NCBI GenBank assembly: GCA_000376725.2 | Contig: KZ308230.1 | Span: forward strand, 121,072 to 185,071 | Direction: 5' to 3' | Length of the DNA stretch: 64,000 nucleotides | Source of the DNA: Ladona fulva | Lineage: Eukaryota > Arthropoda > Insecta > Odonata > Libellulidae | Shown: piece by piece, positions 1 to 13,300 of the stretch | How positions within the stretch are numbered: position 1 is the stretch's first letter | Layout: every line of letters begins with the position of its first letter | Program-made: the position numbers and the translations under genes | Notes under the pieces: model-generated | Told to the model about the DNA's origin: nothing | The model's input: only the letters and a program-made list of their open reading frames with translations | Database searches by the model: none

Positions 1-3000
1 TGGTGGATACTTTTATCTTTGGAGTTTTCCTTTTATCTTTCTGCAGCTATGGCCATACAGAAATTAATTTTGATAGATTTTCATATTTGGGGGGCGGTTG
101 CATGGATCCAAAGGACTGGTAGCATAAAAAAAGTTTGGGAGACACTGCCTTAAACGTTCCGTTGAAATTTTTGATGAAATTTTGTAGAACCAAACTCAAT
201 CAGCTTTGAAAAAATATCCTAGCATTATAAACATAATTATGAATAAATGAGTAATTAAAAACTAAATAAGTGGTTGTATGAAGAGAATGCGATCAGAGCA
301 AACACATCTAAAGAAATAAATACAAAACATTGAATAGCAGTCGAAGGATGTCTGTTTTGCAAAAACGTTCCTAGCTACAGGAATTTGCACCTATCAGTGG
401 AAATCTGACCTTATGATTATTAAGGAAACTAATTGTAATCTATACTTAATGAGTAATATTGATTAAAGTTTATAGCCATCTCCTTAGTCAGGCGCTATTG
501 AAGAATACTGCTTTGATGGGAGTATAATAATAATTTTTATTCCTTGATATATATCAAAGAACAAGGCAAAACACATTACTTTTAAAGTAATAATGGTACC
601 CCATTAGTAAAAAATACCAGCTTCGGGGTTACCGACTCTTCAGGAAATTTTTAAAAAACAGTAGAAAAATAAAAAAGATAATAAAAGAAGCTTAAGGTCA
701 AGTATTTTTACAAAAACCAAAATAATATGCAGATATAGAATACACAAAATATAAAGCATTGAATACATTCAGAAAATCTTTTTTTTTATCAAAACTTCAA
801 TATCTTCGTGATTCAAAAGCCATTCTTTAACTGGTTTGATAAAGCTCACTTCATTATTAGCAGTAACAACACATACTGACAAGAAGGAAAAAAGTTTGGA
901 CTGAAATATAAATACGATTGTCTAAAGCGTCGATCCCTACCTTATGGCAGCGTAAGTCCATCATCCCTCCGGAAGGAATTCCATGTGCGAAGAGTTATTA
1001 CTGACCATGCGATTTATTAATCAATCGGCGATTCCCCTTGTGTCCGTCGTCGTCCAGTAAGACTTCCTCAAACTGCTCTCTTCCGGATGAATATCCTCAA
1101 TATCCTACGACAAATGTCCCTCGGGCCACTCCACTACGATGCGACAGATTCCTGTTTACAAGTCCACCTGAATGAGGAAAATTTCACGATTTAAAACCCA
1201 TTTGAAAAAGAGAAAAATTTAAGCGAATCGTCATTTATTTTCTTTAGTCTAAGTCTCGCTGTGATAATATTAAAGACGATGATTTATATAATTAATAATA
1301 ATAACATTCGTATTAGTCTCACCGTATTTATTTATTTATTTTCATCTTCACTGCAATTTGGCCTTTTAGCCAGGTGGTAGTGCTGGAGGGGAGCATAACA
1401 TATGAAACATAGTATTGAATGTTATGAAACGTGATCTGGAAATCGTAATTGTGCAGCACTAATGAGAATTTGTTCCGCTTAAAATATTTTGGTTCAGTTA
1501 AGAGAGGAAATGTAAAATACCTCATTGCCTAGTGAGCCTCATTCGCACACAAGGGCTTTTGGGAGCTAATGCAGAAGGAGTTGAGAATCTAGTCGACCAT
1601 CAGACGGATGACAGGCAAACGTAAGACTCCATTGAAGGAGCACCCCAATATCCTAAATATAATAATTAGAAAATCAAAATGTTGGAGTTGAAAAGAAAAT
1701 AGAGAGGAAATTGAAAAGTTGTATTATTGGATTGGAAGTACATAAAACGGTTCTCGGTTTCATTTCACAACTCCGAAGCTGAAATTATATTTGCTTCCGA
1801 ATAAGATCGTTGAATCGTTTCTACTCTCCTATAAGAAGGTATAAAATTAATTATAAGGTCATTAGATTAGGGGTAAACATAGCATGCAAATATATGAAGC
1901 TGTTTTCTCACGATGCACTACCTCTCCTTCCTAAGTCTACTAGCCGTCCCACATAAATCACCATTACCTTAGCAACCGGACTATCATCCATTTCTCCCCT
2001 CTCGAAACCGGTAGCGCTCGTATTTCATCTCAGAGCACGTACATCTTTTGACGTTTCTGCCGTAGCTCCATAAGTAAACCCAAGTATTTCAAGCAAATGG
2101 ATCAAAGCAGCGCAATCACAGATAAGAGACGGAAATGAACGGAGAATAAAGTCAACGAAGAGCTTCTGGTTCTTTATATTTCAATTCAATTCAATAATCA
2201 TCATTTGAGATTTTTACTAAATGAACCAAATTAAATTTCTCCCACACGTTGGTACTGAGTCACCGTTAATATTGATTAAAATTTAGGTAAGGCAATCAAC
2301 TCTGGATCCACATAAATTTGCGGTTCTTCCGTCTATAAGTGATGTAACTTCTTACTTAAACGCCATCTCGAATGGAAAGAGAACGTTGCGGAATCCAAGT
2401 TTGATCCCTAGGGGACGCTGTGTTAAATGAATCCGTTGTTAAGTCCACTTCTCAAAAATTGGTTTTATGTTGTCTAGTCTGGTTGAAAACCGGATGAATG
2501 AAAGTTTAATTGTGGTAATAAAACGACTTACATCTCGGACAATGCACAAAAGTAAGTGGTTCCGAAATCTAGAAGAGAGGGAGAAAAATGAAAAATCTTG
2601 AAGTAATTCCGAGTCCCTATTATCCTGAGATTGTCATTACTTTTTAGTATCCCATAAACTTAATATCGTGTCAAATATAGTTGCATGACTTTATTAGGTG
2701 TCTAAATCTTTTATTGAAAGTAGAACTACATAACGTTCATAAAGTGATCCATAAGTTTTCCAATTGATTAATGGGAACGTAAATAATTTTCAAAAAATAT
2801 AAATAAAAAACCTCGGAGAATTCAAATTTAAAATACTATTGAGCTAGATAAGTTCCACATTAATTTTTAAGAAATATATCAAGCAAAGTTCAAAAAATGT
2901 TAGTAGCTTGTAGCTTTAGAAGGCTATGGAAATATTAACATTAATCATTGAAAATCAACCGTATTAAAAATCACCGTTTCTCTTGAAATGGAACTTTATT

Positions 3001-5100
3001 TCTAGTTGACTGATCATAAGAAGAATAAAGTATAATTCGGTGGAGGTCATACCTTTATATTACTTTGAATTTTTAAGTAGCGTTCACTACAGTAAATCAT
3101 TGGTGGAGATCAATTTTGGAAAATATATGGCATCAAGATGAAGGCAATTGGTAAGATAAAGGTAAGTTATTGACGAAAGTAATCGATGACCTATCAGTGA
3201 TAAGAGGAGATGAGTAAAATGATTTATGGTCACTTTATAGAAAAAGATACCTCACGTACCTCCCGTTCTCAGCTGCAACCTCTTGAACCTTGTATCTGCA
3301 TCCATTCTGATTAGCAAATAGGACAAAAATATCCAAATTCGCAGTTAAAGACTTTATCAAATATTATATCTTATCAAATACCATTTCATCTTCACTAATT
3401 CCACCTTTCCATATTACCTCTTACTGGGGTGTCGATACAAATATATTGAACGGATAAATTGCATTCATAGACTTAAAAATTCTACCACGAATTTTGGATC
3501 ATATAAAGTTATTTTTGAGCTTTGAATCGGTTTCCTACGAAGAAATCAATATCTGTTAAACCAAACGCTTTTTCTTCTCAGTTTTTCCCACATCTTAAGC
3601 TCATTTTCATTAGTTTTTGAAAGCATGGGAGGCATGGTCTTCTATCACTGCCAAAAAATCCCTCTCCTCGAAACATCCACCACAAAATATGTATCTTTTC
3701 AGAATGTTTGGCCGGTGCATTTGGAGAATTATTATTTTATCGTTATTAAATTTCCAAATATCCGCATTTATTTGTCATAAACGGTTCATTATTGATATCA
3801 GCTTCGATGCCCTTGATAACTCGACTAAAGTATCTACAGTATCCTCAATATCTTTGGATTTTATTGGCAAAGTCGAGGAAATTGCAAATAAGAAATGAAA
3901 ATGCGAAAAGAAAAAAAAAGATGGGAAAGTCAGATGTTGGCCGTAGATTTATCGACAAGATGCTCAAATGATTGATTATGGTTCAGTTCTCTTAAAAAGA
4001 AAGATTGAAAGCGCGGGATACGCCTCTCGCTACTCGGAGACACGGAAAAAGGGAAAGGAAATTGTGGAAGTGAGCCAAATTGACAGAGATATACAGTGGC
4101 GCGCGTTTACGTACACATAAACATAAACAATTTTATCTCTCTCCATTATTCATGTACTTACGTTAAGGAAAATGAAATTTTAAGTTAGATAAATACCCTT
4201 CAATGTCATGCCCAAAAATGCAAGATTAATATTTTGTACTAACTTACTCAACTTCGAAAATGCTCACATTTCCTTGTAAAGCTAAATACTGATGATTTAG
4301 AAACTTCTTTTCCGCGCCGCTATATTACATTTACACTAGCAAAGCAATAACGGAAGTTTATATTGTCGTTTAGATAAACTTCCATTATAGCTTTGCTTTG
4401 CATTGTTAACAGTTATTTCATGAATGGTTCAGAGAGTGAATACGTGTTAAACATTATTACCCTGCGACAAGTTGAATTAAAGTATGCGAGTAATGCTCAA
4501 TCAATTCAGTAAATCTGGAGTAAAACTTGTAAGCTTCATTTGCTTATTGTCTCTGTAAAATTCTAAACATACCAGTCGAGAGTTGCGGCGGAAGATTTTA
4601 CTTTTACAGCATAAAAATATTCAGGAGAACCATTCTTTTATAAAGGAAGTTCTCCAATAACTATTCTCTGCTAATTCTTTGTTGTATTTTCCCCATTCAT
4701 TTTTATGACACAGGAAAGACAAAGACAAGATTTTTTACACTTACAACGACATTCATAAGTGCATAGAAGCTTTTCCTCGAATACACAAATATCGAAAAAT
4801 TTTCGTCTAATTTTTGCAGTTTCAAAATCTGGATGATAATGAGGGATCACATAAATTTAAATCATTTTTTTCCTCATCTTGTCAATTTTAAGGTAATTTT
4901 GCAGAAGGAAAAACAAAAACGCTACCGTGACAATCTTGGTACTCTGTACGTCAGCCTATTGTGCCGTTACACGAACTTTATTTGGCGTACATCCTTTTCG
5001 GAAACTAAAAATCTTATGAATTTCTAACGGACGTCCTTCCGAGTCATTAAAATCACTCTAGATTAATCAGAAGAGACTTACTGTGGATAAATTACACTTA
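1..5100. other. No gene recognised
   Basis: AT-rich DNA. A moderately GC-richer patch at 930-1130 and another at 1900-2100 have no recognisable coding frame. AAGGGCTTTTGGGAGC near 1550 may be a decayed family-2 SINE end. Nothing else supported. Confidence 0.5.
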
Positions 5101-5139
5101 GTCAGCTCTGCAAGCGCTTACGTTACATATACATACAAG

Positions 5140-5420
5140 TATATAGGAGGACAGGGTTGGAAAGGAAAAGAAACATTACCGGAAGAGAAAGGACCGGGCT
5201 TGAGATAAGCGAGGAAATAGGGAAGGCGTAAGGAGATAGTGCCCGAAGGAAAACGGAAAAGGAGAGAGATTTGCGATGGAGAGGAATGAATGGTCGATAT
5301 GGCGACTGGCTGAAAAATGGAATGAGGGCAGAGAAGGGTTGAGGAAGGATGAAGGAGAGCAAGATAGAGGGAAAGATAGGAAGAGAAGCACGAGGAGGAA
5401 GTAAAAGGAAATAAAATTTC
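5140..5420 (+). other. Purine-rich tract
   Basis: The + strand is strongly A/G-biased over about 280 bases. It creates overlapping antisense frames rich in Ser, Pro, Phe and Leu that I regard as non-coding. Confidence 0.6.
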
Positions 5421-5717
5421 AGGAGAAGAATAATTTTGATGAATTTTACAATAAAATTTAGACAAAACATCGTTCTTTTCTGGCTAACTTCTGTCAAAGA
5501 GCATGCACTTCCCTCTATCTTTATCCTGAAAAAATAGCATATTAATCTCAGATGTGGAATGCCAGTAAAAAAGAAAAGTATGTCGAGAGAGGAAACATAT
5601 ATTTTTAAAAGAACTGTCAGAGAATGAGATAATGTCCTGATAGCTCCTTATCTATTTGAAATGTAGCTACAGAATCCTTTAATAATAAGGTTTGATGTAC
5701 ACTGCAGATTGTAATGA

Positions 5718-5888
5718 GTTTGAGAGGACTATTAGCTCATGTACACTGAATTCGTCAAGATATGGTAGCAGGAACCCTTACATGTACGATCAGTAAAATA
5801 CGCCGTAAAAAATCATAACTTCTGTCAGTAATTGGTCTTCACTTCCACTCTAAATTACCCATCAACTTGCACCCTGGGTGTTGCAGAA
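5718..5888 (+). repeat. Dispersed repeat, copy 1
   Basis: AGATATGGTAGCAGGAACCC, then CAGTAAAATACGCCGTAAAA and TTGCACCCTGGGTGTTG, recur at 8193-8321. About 130 bases are shared. No terminal repeats or coding capacity seen. Confidence 0.6.
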
Positions 5889-6305
5889 AATATTTTTCTA
5901 CATGGAAATTTTCGCGATAGCCATGGTAACGTATGTATTTATTGCGTGTAACTCCGATTTTCAAACGCCAATTTTGCATATACAAAGGATTGTTGGCGTC
6001 AAAATTCGATGAAGCATATGTTATTTTAGAGCAAGGAACATACCCTGAAAGTCTCCAGCAAATCCCTGTTACGCATCCACTGGTGTTCCCCTAGTAAACG
6101 TAAAAATATTTTCGTGAGAATGTAATTTCATTATCGCCATCAATAACTTTTTTATCCCGTCAAAGATAACCTATCAAATAGAGCATGTCGCTCTTTCTAC
6201 AGTAAAGTGATTCCAAATAAATTCAAATATGTTGTTATTTATTCGAATCCAAGAGATTTTCAAGCTCTAATCAAAACAAAACAAACTAATTCATAATATT
6301 CCAAA

Positions 6306-6505
6306 GAAGAATGGACTTGAAAAAAGTCTGACGGGACAGGGAAACGAACCCGGGTCTCCCAATTGCTCTGACCGTTGAGCTATCCTGGCAGAACATTTCT
6401 CCAAGCCATTCAGTTCCCAGTCCCGTCAGACTTTATTCAAATCCATTCTTCCTTGGGATTTTTCCTGGGTGCGCACCATCTTGCGCAAAGTCACCCTTAC
6501 CCGTT
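6306..6505. mobile_element. Palindromic tRNA-derived SINE
   Basis: Arms 6306-6336 and 6421-6451 are inverted repeats. Between them on the minus strand is a tRNA-like head (about 6331-6404) with a box B (GGTTCG-like, reading GGGTTCGTTTCC on the minus strand) and box A (ATAGCTCAACGG). The right side continues into the family's tail (CTTGGGATTTTTCCTGGGTG, then a GTGCGCAC...TTGCGCAAAGTCACC hairpin). Confidence 0.65.
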
Positions 6506-8192
6506 TTCCTGTAATTCATAATATTTTAATTTCAACTAGCTTGAAACTTTTAATTTCCACTAGCTTATTGCCGTATATGATACTAATCCTCGATTCGGGA
6601 AAAAAACGAAAATGAATTCAAAACAAATCTTCACACATGTGGCGAACTTCAACTCCATTATGAAAGATATGAGTGAATAAATTCCAAAATACTTTAACAA
6701 TAAGTAAGATTCCATAACCCAAATCAACTTCTACGGTCATATCAAATGACCTTACGCTTCGAGTTATCCTTATTCTCATAGAATTATTTCCATTCATTTA
6801 TAACTTTTAAAATAACTTTGTATAATGTTTGATTATATGACTAAACATAAACAAGGTCTCGCCTCGCCTCTCGCCTCGCTACTCTAAAATTTCGTCTTTG
6901 AATCTGATTAAAATAATGAAGGAATTCCAACGAAAATGCGGCAACCAGTTGTAAGTCATGCAAATAAGCATCGATGCATGGAGAGCGAATTCCAGAAACT
7001 TTCCGCCATCTTCACGCGTTATCCTATAAATATGAAACTTATCGCGTGTTTCCAAGCATGAGGCACATAATCTCTCCTTTAAAACTTTTCCCAGGCTCAT
7101 CTAAAGCTGAAAGGGAACTTATACCCCCGCAGAAAATATCGTCAATCCAAACAGAGGCACCTTTTGAGAATCTTTTGATACTGGCGCCGGCGAAAAAAAA
7201 AATCTCTGCACTGCAGCAAATTTCATTTTTTGTGATCGAAGCATAAATTTTGGGTAAGAGAGAGGGAGAACATAAATCCCCGAGGAGCGAGAAAACTTTG
7301 TTGGAACTTAGACTCTGTTCGGATGAAAAGCCTAAGGCCGTAGGTTGGACGAACCATTGGGAAAGCAGAAGATGAGAGGAAAAGCGAAGCAGCAACAAAG
7401 TTTTACAAATGCGCAGCGGTTGACATAAAGTCCTCGAGCACAACGAGGTCAAGGTGATTTATTGGCACTGTTTGCGCGTGTTGGTCCTTCTTCAAGCGAA
7501 TTCCAAACACAAAAGGAGTCGAAAGTTTGAGCGAGGTGGGCGGAAACAGAAAGCCTTCGTAGGCAAAGTCCTCCGATCTGTCGGGATAATTCCTAATCCA
7601 TTTCATCGACTACGAGAGGTTGAATCCAAGCCAGAAACCCATCTCTGATTTTTTGCCAGTCATTAGAGATGTTTTTGGCCACCCTGCGTGAATGATAAAA
7701 AGTTACATTTGATATGACTTTCAGATTTATACCGAAGTCAAATTTTGCTTCTGATGAATATTTTCTATTATCTTCCTCTTTACATTAATATAGTATAATG
7801 CAGTGTCCTAGTGATGTCTGTCTGTGAAGCGTTCAGAGCTGAAAGACAGGTTGAACCTCAACCCTTCCACCGTTAGCTATCAAGAGCCCTGGAACGGGAG
7901 TGAGGTATATTAGGTAGAAGTGGGTTAGATTGCCCTTGCTTTATTCTCGCATCCTGTGAGCTGGAATGTTATGAGTGGAAAACGCTTACCTAAGAGCAGC
8001 AGAATCACCCCATAAAGAGCACTTTTCATAACATTTAATAAAGAGTGGCCTAAACAAATGCCCTTACTCGATATCATTCATACCACTTATTAGCATTCAC
8101 TTGCCACAGACACGAACAAGACAGAGAGAAAAGTAAATGAAAGCTGTAATTTTCTGTCTTGTACCCAAACGAAAATGAAAAACACTAAATAT

Positions 8193-8321
8193 GACAAGAT
8201 ATGGTAGCAGGAACCCTTATATGTGTAATCAGTAAAATACACCGTAAAATCACTACTTTTGTCATTAATTGGCCTTCACTTCCACTCTAAATTCTCCGTC
8301 AACTTGCACCCTGGGTGTTGT
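8193..8321 (+). repeat. Dispersed repeat, copy 2
   Basis: Second copy of the unit at 5718, with scattered substitutions. It ends at the same CACCCTGGGTGTTG motif, itself a short palindrome. Confidence 0.6.
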
Positions 8322-8391
8322 AAACGAACTTCCTAACAGGGTCTACTATCTATCAGTATTAGCTACATTTTAAGCATGAGACTATACTATA

Positions 8392-8411
8392 TACATATAT
8401 ATATATATACT
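8392..8411. repeat. TA-rich microsatellite
   Basis: An ACATATATATATATATAC run. Simple repeat with no other sign. Confidence 0.7.
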
Positions 8412-9414
8412 TACAAAAACTGAATTCTTCGGAAAAATATCTAATATCTTGCATTGATTTATAACTGCTATTGTCTCTAAAGTAAACAACATTAATTTTC
8501 GGTAAAGTAACAAACATTCATCATAGATAAAGAAACGACTGGAGTATAAAATCAAAGTTTAAAAACGAATCGATAAGGACAAGGGATGCGTTAAAAGCGC
8601 GCATCTGAAGCATAGGGATTTAGAAGTGCATTTAATGAGGATGCCCAAATGCCCATTTTTGTTGTCTGTTGCCCACTGGCAAATTGACTTGACCGAGGCA
8701 ATTACCGAGGGAATATAGCAGAACATAAGGCACTTCTAATTGAATACCTCTGCTACAAATTGGAACTCTTGTAGATACTAGATTCCCGCACCGTAAATCT
8801 CGGTATCGATATCTTTAAGCCAGTGAACTACGGTTTTCCTAATACTAAGAACATTTTCTTCCAGATTATAACTTCCTACCTATAGGAATACGCAACTAAA
8901 TAAATTTCAGAGTACAAGGCACAAAAACTGTCTTTTACTTTAAATCCATCATAGGAACGGATTTGAGTCCGGCATACAGCCAACATGTTTAAAGGATGAT
9001 ACCACATTTATTTAAAATACTGCATTATCAAATACATGCCTTTTTCTTAGGTGAAATTCGAAGGAGATGTTGTCAGAGAGGTTGATTTTAAAACATATAT
9101 ATTTCATCTCGTAAGACAAACAAATAATAACAATCAGAACATAGCTGATTTAAATTTCATAAACTTGAATAAGATCAAAGCCCCAGAGCCACTATCACGC
9201 TTCTTCCCCTTCAGCACCCTTCAGTGCATCGATTCGATAGTAACTTATTACCTTGCATAACAATTAATCTAATAAAATAAAGTATATATTCGATATATAA
9301 TATTAAATAAAATTGAATTGTCATTCCTTTAAAGGTTTTACGGTTAAAATTGATATGAGAAGGCTGCACTTCGTGGAACGCTATGACAACTGAGTAAAAA
9401 CAAAATTGGGTAAT

Positions 9415-9532
9415 TTCCACAAGATATTTTATTACGGCCGGTTTCAGACCTTGACGGAGGTTATCAGCTACTCTTATACCTGATGATGGCCATCAGTGGC
9501 TGAAACCGGCCGTAATAAAATATCTTGTGGAA
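9415..9532. repeat. Perfect 33-bp inverted repeat with hammerhead-like core
   Basis: Arms 9415-9447 and 9500-9532 are exact reverse complements containing TTACGGCCGGTTTC. In the right half, CTGATGA (9480-9486) is followed by a potential stem GGCCA-TCAG-TGGCT and then GAAAC (9502-9506), the arrangement of a hammerhead ribozyme core. The left half in reverse has a weaker CTGATAA...CTGAAAC version. Confidence 0.7.
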
Positions 9533-9649
9533 CTTACTAAGTTTTGTTTTCACTTAATTTTACAGTCAACTATTACTAAAACGAACTCAAAATAAAATAA
9601 GCGATGGGAAACGCATGGTTCACATGCTTGAAATTAGATGTCGAAGTTG

Positions 9650-9822
9650 GAAGAGAAAAAGTCTGCCGCGGCCGGGAATCGAACCCGGGTCTCCCACTTT
9701 CCGGGCGAGTGCTCTGTTCTCTAAGCTACCACGACAGGCTTAATAGCTTCGAGGACAGAGCACCTGCGCGGAAAGTGAGAGACCCGGGTTCGATCCCCGG
9801 CTGCGGCAGCCTTTTTCTCTTT
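9650..9822. mobile_element. Two tRNA-like heads in head-to-head palindrome
   Basis: 9650-9722 (minus) and 9751-9822 (plus) are inverted copies of a tRNA-like sequence at roughly 88 percent identity by eye. Each has a perfect box B, GGTTCGATTCC on the minus strand and GGTTCGATCCC on the plus strand, and a box-A-like AGCTTAGAG region. The outer ends are CTTTTTCTCT runs. The arms would form a long RNA hairpin if transcribed through. Confidence 0.7.
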
Positions 9823-9829
9823 CAATTTC

Positions 9830-11637
9830 ATCATCAAAATAAAATGTCTTTTATTCAAACCATTTTCGAAAGCTTTTCCATGGGATATTGATACCGGAGG
9901 AAAAGGAACGTGCGGATTTCCGCATGAGATCGTGCTTCCAATCAGATGCGGACTTCAGATTGGATCCGCATACGAGATTAGTCAGAATATTTCCTGGATA
10001 CACGGTTGGACACGCGTCTCAAAAAAATTAAGACCAACCTCCTCTGAATTCCCAGTCACGATCGCACACAGACCGGAATTATTTTCGAGTTTCAAATGCG
10101 CAGTTGCTCGAATCGAGCAAACTCTTGCATATCACAGCTCCGCCAATGATGTTTTCGTCCACAAAAAACGACGCAAAGGTTCATGATTTCGACGTAAAAA
10201 AGCAGGCACGACCCAAACCGGTGCCAAATGTCCGTGGCTAGGGACGGAATACTCAACACCCTATCCCATTACTTTCCGCTTTGCTCGTTCCAAAGGGCGG
10301 GAGAGAGAAAGAAACGCAGAAATCTTCTGTATGCGGACGTCCTGGAAACGTAATCGCCCAAATATCAATCTGCGAAGATTTTAAGCTAAAATTCAGTGCG
10401 GAGTACTGTCGACCGGTTAATTCCCCTTTTCCTCGTAAACAAACGCTCTCGTTGAAATTCTGTTTCAATGCGACTGAAATAAAAAGGGAAAATAAACGGA
10501 AATAGATAAAATGAAGGGATAAACATAAATTAAAGGGATGAACATAAAATAAACGTTGATGGATTTTTGTGCGAGAGGACCGTATCTCCAAAAATGAGGT
10601 ATTCTCGTAAAAATACTATTCCGCGATAAACTTGCTATAAACCGTAAAAACGGGTGTATATACCTGTTTATTTACGGAATTTTCTGCAAAACTGCACAAG
10701 CAATGTTGTTTTAACTACCGATACTCCGTTAGAATATTTCTAATTAAAAGTCTTATTCATTAAAAAGTTCTTTCATTCATATTTTGGTTAATAATTATAG
10801 TCAGAAAACGATGACGATCATTTACCTCCGTGATACTATGGATACATCCTTTCGACTGCCGAGTGTTCTATGAAAATAATTATATCTACATTTTACAGAC
10901 TCTATAGTACTCGACCTCATAGGCGCTCTACACCCGCGTTTACCTAAAAACTTTTTACTAACGGTTTTTGCTTTAAAAAAGAATTTTTCTTGCTTACCTA
11001 AACCTTGTTGTGTGAACTGGTACTTAATATTCGATATACCTTCGTTCTTCAAAATATTTACAGTCATACATCAATTATACATTTTACATCATGTTATTTT
11101 AAGAAAAGAACCTGATTGTTGCATTTCAAATACCAAAAACATCTCAGTTAATTTCAGAGCAAAAATGATACCAGAATCAACTGCATGAAATATCAGGATT
11201 AACGCGTTTAAATTATTAAAATCAGTTGTGACAAATATGCAATTTAAATTATAACAGTATCCAAAACCAAGCATTTTCACATTCAAATAAAATATTTTTA
11301 CTGAAAAAAGTTAATAGCATCATTTAACAGTAGTAATTGTACATAATCTAAGTGACGCATCCAAATAGTAGTATTCTTAGAATATGCTGGTGCTCTATCA
11401 TAATCTTTGCTTGTACGAAAATCTTTGATAACCCATGCGGATGCTAGAGAAATCAGATTTTCTCGCCAGTGACACACAAATAAGGCCACTAAAATTAAAC
11501 GTTATTTTCCAGAGCCCTTCATTTAGAGGAATAGATAAAAACAGAAAGAAAGGCGGGGTTTTGATTCATCGTCAAACCCTTTCACGCGAATTGAATATTG
11601 AGAAAAAATCCCTGCCAAAGGATATTCAAACAGAAAT
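9830..11637. other. No gene recognised
   Basis: Contains a GC-richer patch at 9890-10480 with short frames of no known family, and an imperfect palindrome at 10642-10677 (CCGTAAA...TTTACGG). Nothing else supported. Confidence 0.45.
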
Positions 11638-11878
11638 AATTCACAAGGAAAAGGGTTTAGGTGACTTTGCACGATAAGCCGTGCACCTAGGAAAATTCCC
11701 AAGGAGAAACGGACATGAAAAAAGTCTGACGGAACCGGGACCCATGCCGTCCCATTCCCAAACGGCATGGGGAAATGTTCTGGTGGAATAGCTCAATGGA
11801 TAGAGCAACAGACCGGCAATTGGGAGATCCGGGTTCGAGTCCCGGTTCCGTCAGACTTTTTTCATGTCCGTTTCTCCT
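11638..11878. mobile_element. Palindromic tRNA-derived SINE with 38-bp perfect arms
   Basis: Arms 11703-11740 and 11840-11877 are exact reverse complements. The loop holds a small hairpin (CCATGCCGT with ACGGCATGG, 11743-11771) and a plus-strand tRNA-like head (11781-11855) with box A TAGCTCAATGG and box B GGTTCGAGTCC. To the left, in minus orientation, is the SINE tail with the GTGCACCTAGG segment and AAAGGGTTTAGGTGAC. Confidence 0.75.
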
Positions 11879-13089
11879 TCAGAATTAATTCGTTGATTCA
11901 AGTTAATTCGCTATACCCTAAACTGGAGATTCAGGCTTCCACCAAAATTTGAAATAAAAATGATACAATGGAATGAACTAATCAGAGTACTAAGTAATCA
12001 AGATAAATATGATGGCGCAAGATAATTAATCCGAAGTTTTACTTAAAGGAGAAGGATCAAAATTTAGCCACTACTGATTCATTTCGATATGTTCATACTA
12101 AACATTGATAAATAATGAAGAATTTTTTAAAATTCATTTTCACGTGTTTCATCTAATATGTAAAATACTAAGCGCAAGTACATCTTAAATTAAATACAAC
12201 GCGTAGGTACGTAAGGTTCTGATGTGTGCCTATAGATGGTAAGCCAGCTCCTATAAACGTTCTCCACTTACAGATTGCGCGGGCGTGTGCATTTTTCGAA
12301 GTGTACGCATGATTTTTAAATGATTGTTTAATGTTTATCTACTTCATTCATTATTTTTACTATTTCGCCAATATTTTAACCCTTTTTCGCAATTTCGCCG
12401 GGACATAACGAATGGATGCTTCCGACCCTCAATCTTGGGTAAATTATATATATGCACCATCTAATTACAAAGGAAAAATCGGAAAAATAATTTAGTATTA
12501 AATTTAAAACAGTAAATTCGTTCAGAGAACATTTCATATTCTCCCAAACTTCAATCAATTAATTCAAACGCGTCGAGCAAAGCCCAAAGCCTTTTTAATT
12601 TGAATAGCTAAATTGACACCTCATTCTTATAGTTTACTCGAAACAATAATTCGGCAGAATCGCTCTGATGTCATATTACGCACCATTATAACACTTTCAC
12701 TCCTTTTTTATCTCACCCTTGCTTTCCTAATTGCACATCTTTCGTAATTAATGGTCCAGATTCGGAATGGCCGAGGGCAGCGGCTCCATTCCAAAAAACC
12801 CTCCGCATAAACATGTCACAGAGGTAATTTCCACCCGAGCGCACCCCGCTGATAATCCTCTCCATTTTACGTACACCGTAAACTTTCCTCGCGCCTTATT
12901 TACATAGATTACGCTCCCGTGCGTACTCCCAGCCGTTAGATTAAATCCGACAGCAGTGAGCGCTTGCGAGGGAATCGGAATCAATTGGAAGTGAAACGTA
13001 TCCGCACCTTAATTCAAGCCTTCCCAATTAAAGGCATGAGTTGCCAATGGACAGGGAGAATCCGAGGCTGGTCATCGATCCCGCGTTAA

Positions 13090-13300
13090 CAACGTTTTCT
13101 CCTACTTCTCCATTTCTCCCTCACCTTCCAAACCCACCCTCAACCCCCTTTCACCGCTTATTAGCTTCCATTTCCTCTTTCCCTTCCGTCTCCCTTCTCC
13201 TAATCCCTCATTCCTCCTTTCACTTTCATGTAATCAATCTCTCTCGACGAATCCCTTTTTCCTCTCGCCCCCCCAAAAATTCTCCTTCTCCCTTTGCATA
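13090..13300 (+). other. Pyrimidine-rich tract
   Basis: The + strand is dominated by C/T, with a Pro/Ser/Phe-rich frame (13041-13307) that reflects composition. Flanking DNA (12740-13670) is noticeably richer in GC and CpG than the rest of the region. Confidence 0.55.

Larger units (their letters stand above)
6510..9410. other. No gene recognised; GC-richer patch at 6950-7640
   Basis: The patch at 6950-7640 has overlapping frames on both strands (longest 137 codons, minus 7039-7452) with no recognisable domain. The remainder is AT-rich, apart from the repeat at 8193-8321. Confidence 0.45.

Noticed and set aside
7039..7452. 137-codon minus-strand open frame
   Set aside because: No recognisable motif, overlapped by frames on the other strand, and no splice or promoter context.
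9662..9738. Possible genuine tRNA gene (minus strand)
   Set aside because: It is one arm of a palindrome with an inverted, slightly diverged copy next to it, which fits a SINE and not a functional tRNA.
11781..11855. Possible genuine tRNA gene
   Set aside because: Box A and box B are excellent, but the anticodon arm does not pair properly and the sequence continues into the SINE tail shared with other copies.
12374..12400. Further TTAA-type MITE end (TTAACCCTTTTTCGC)
   Set aside because: No matching inverted end with a TTAA site was found within several hundred bases.
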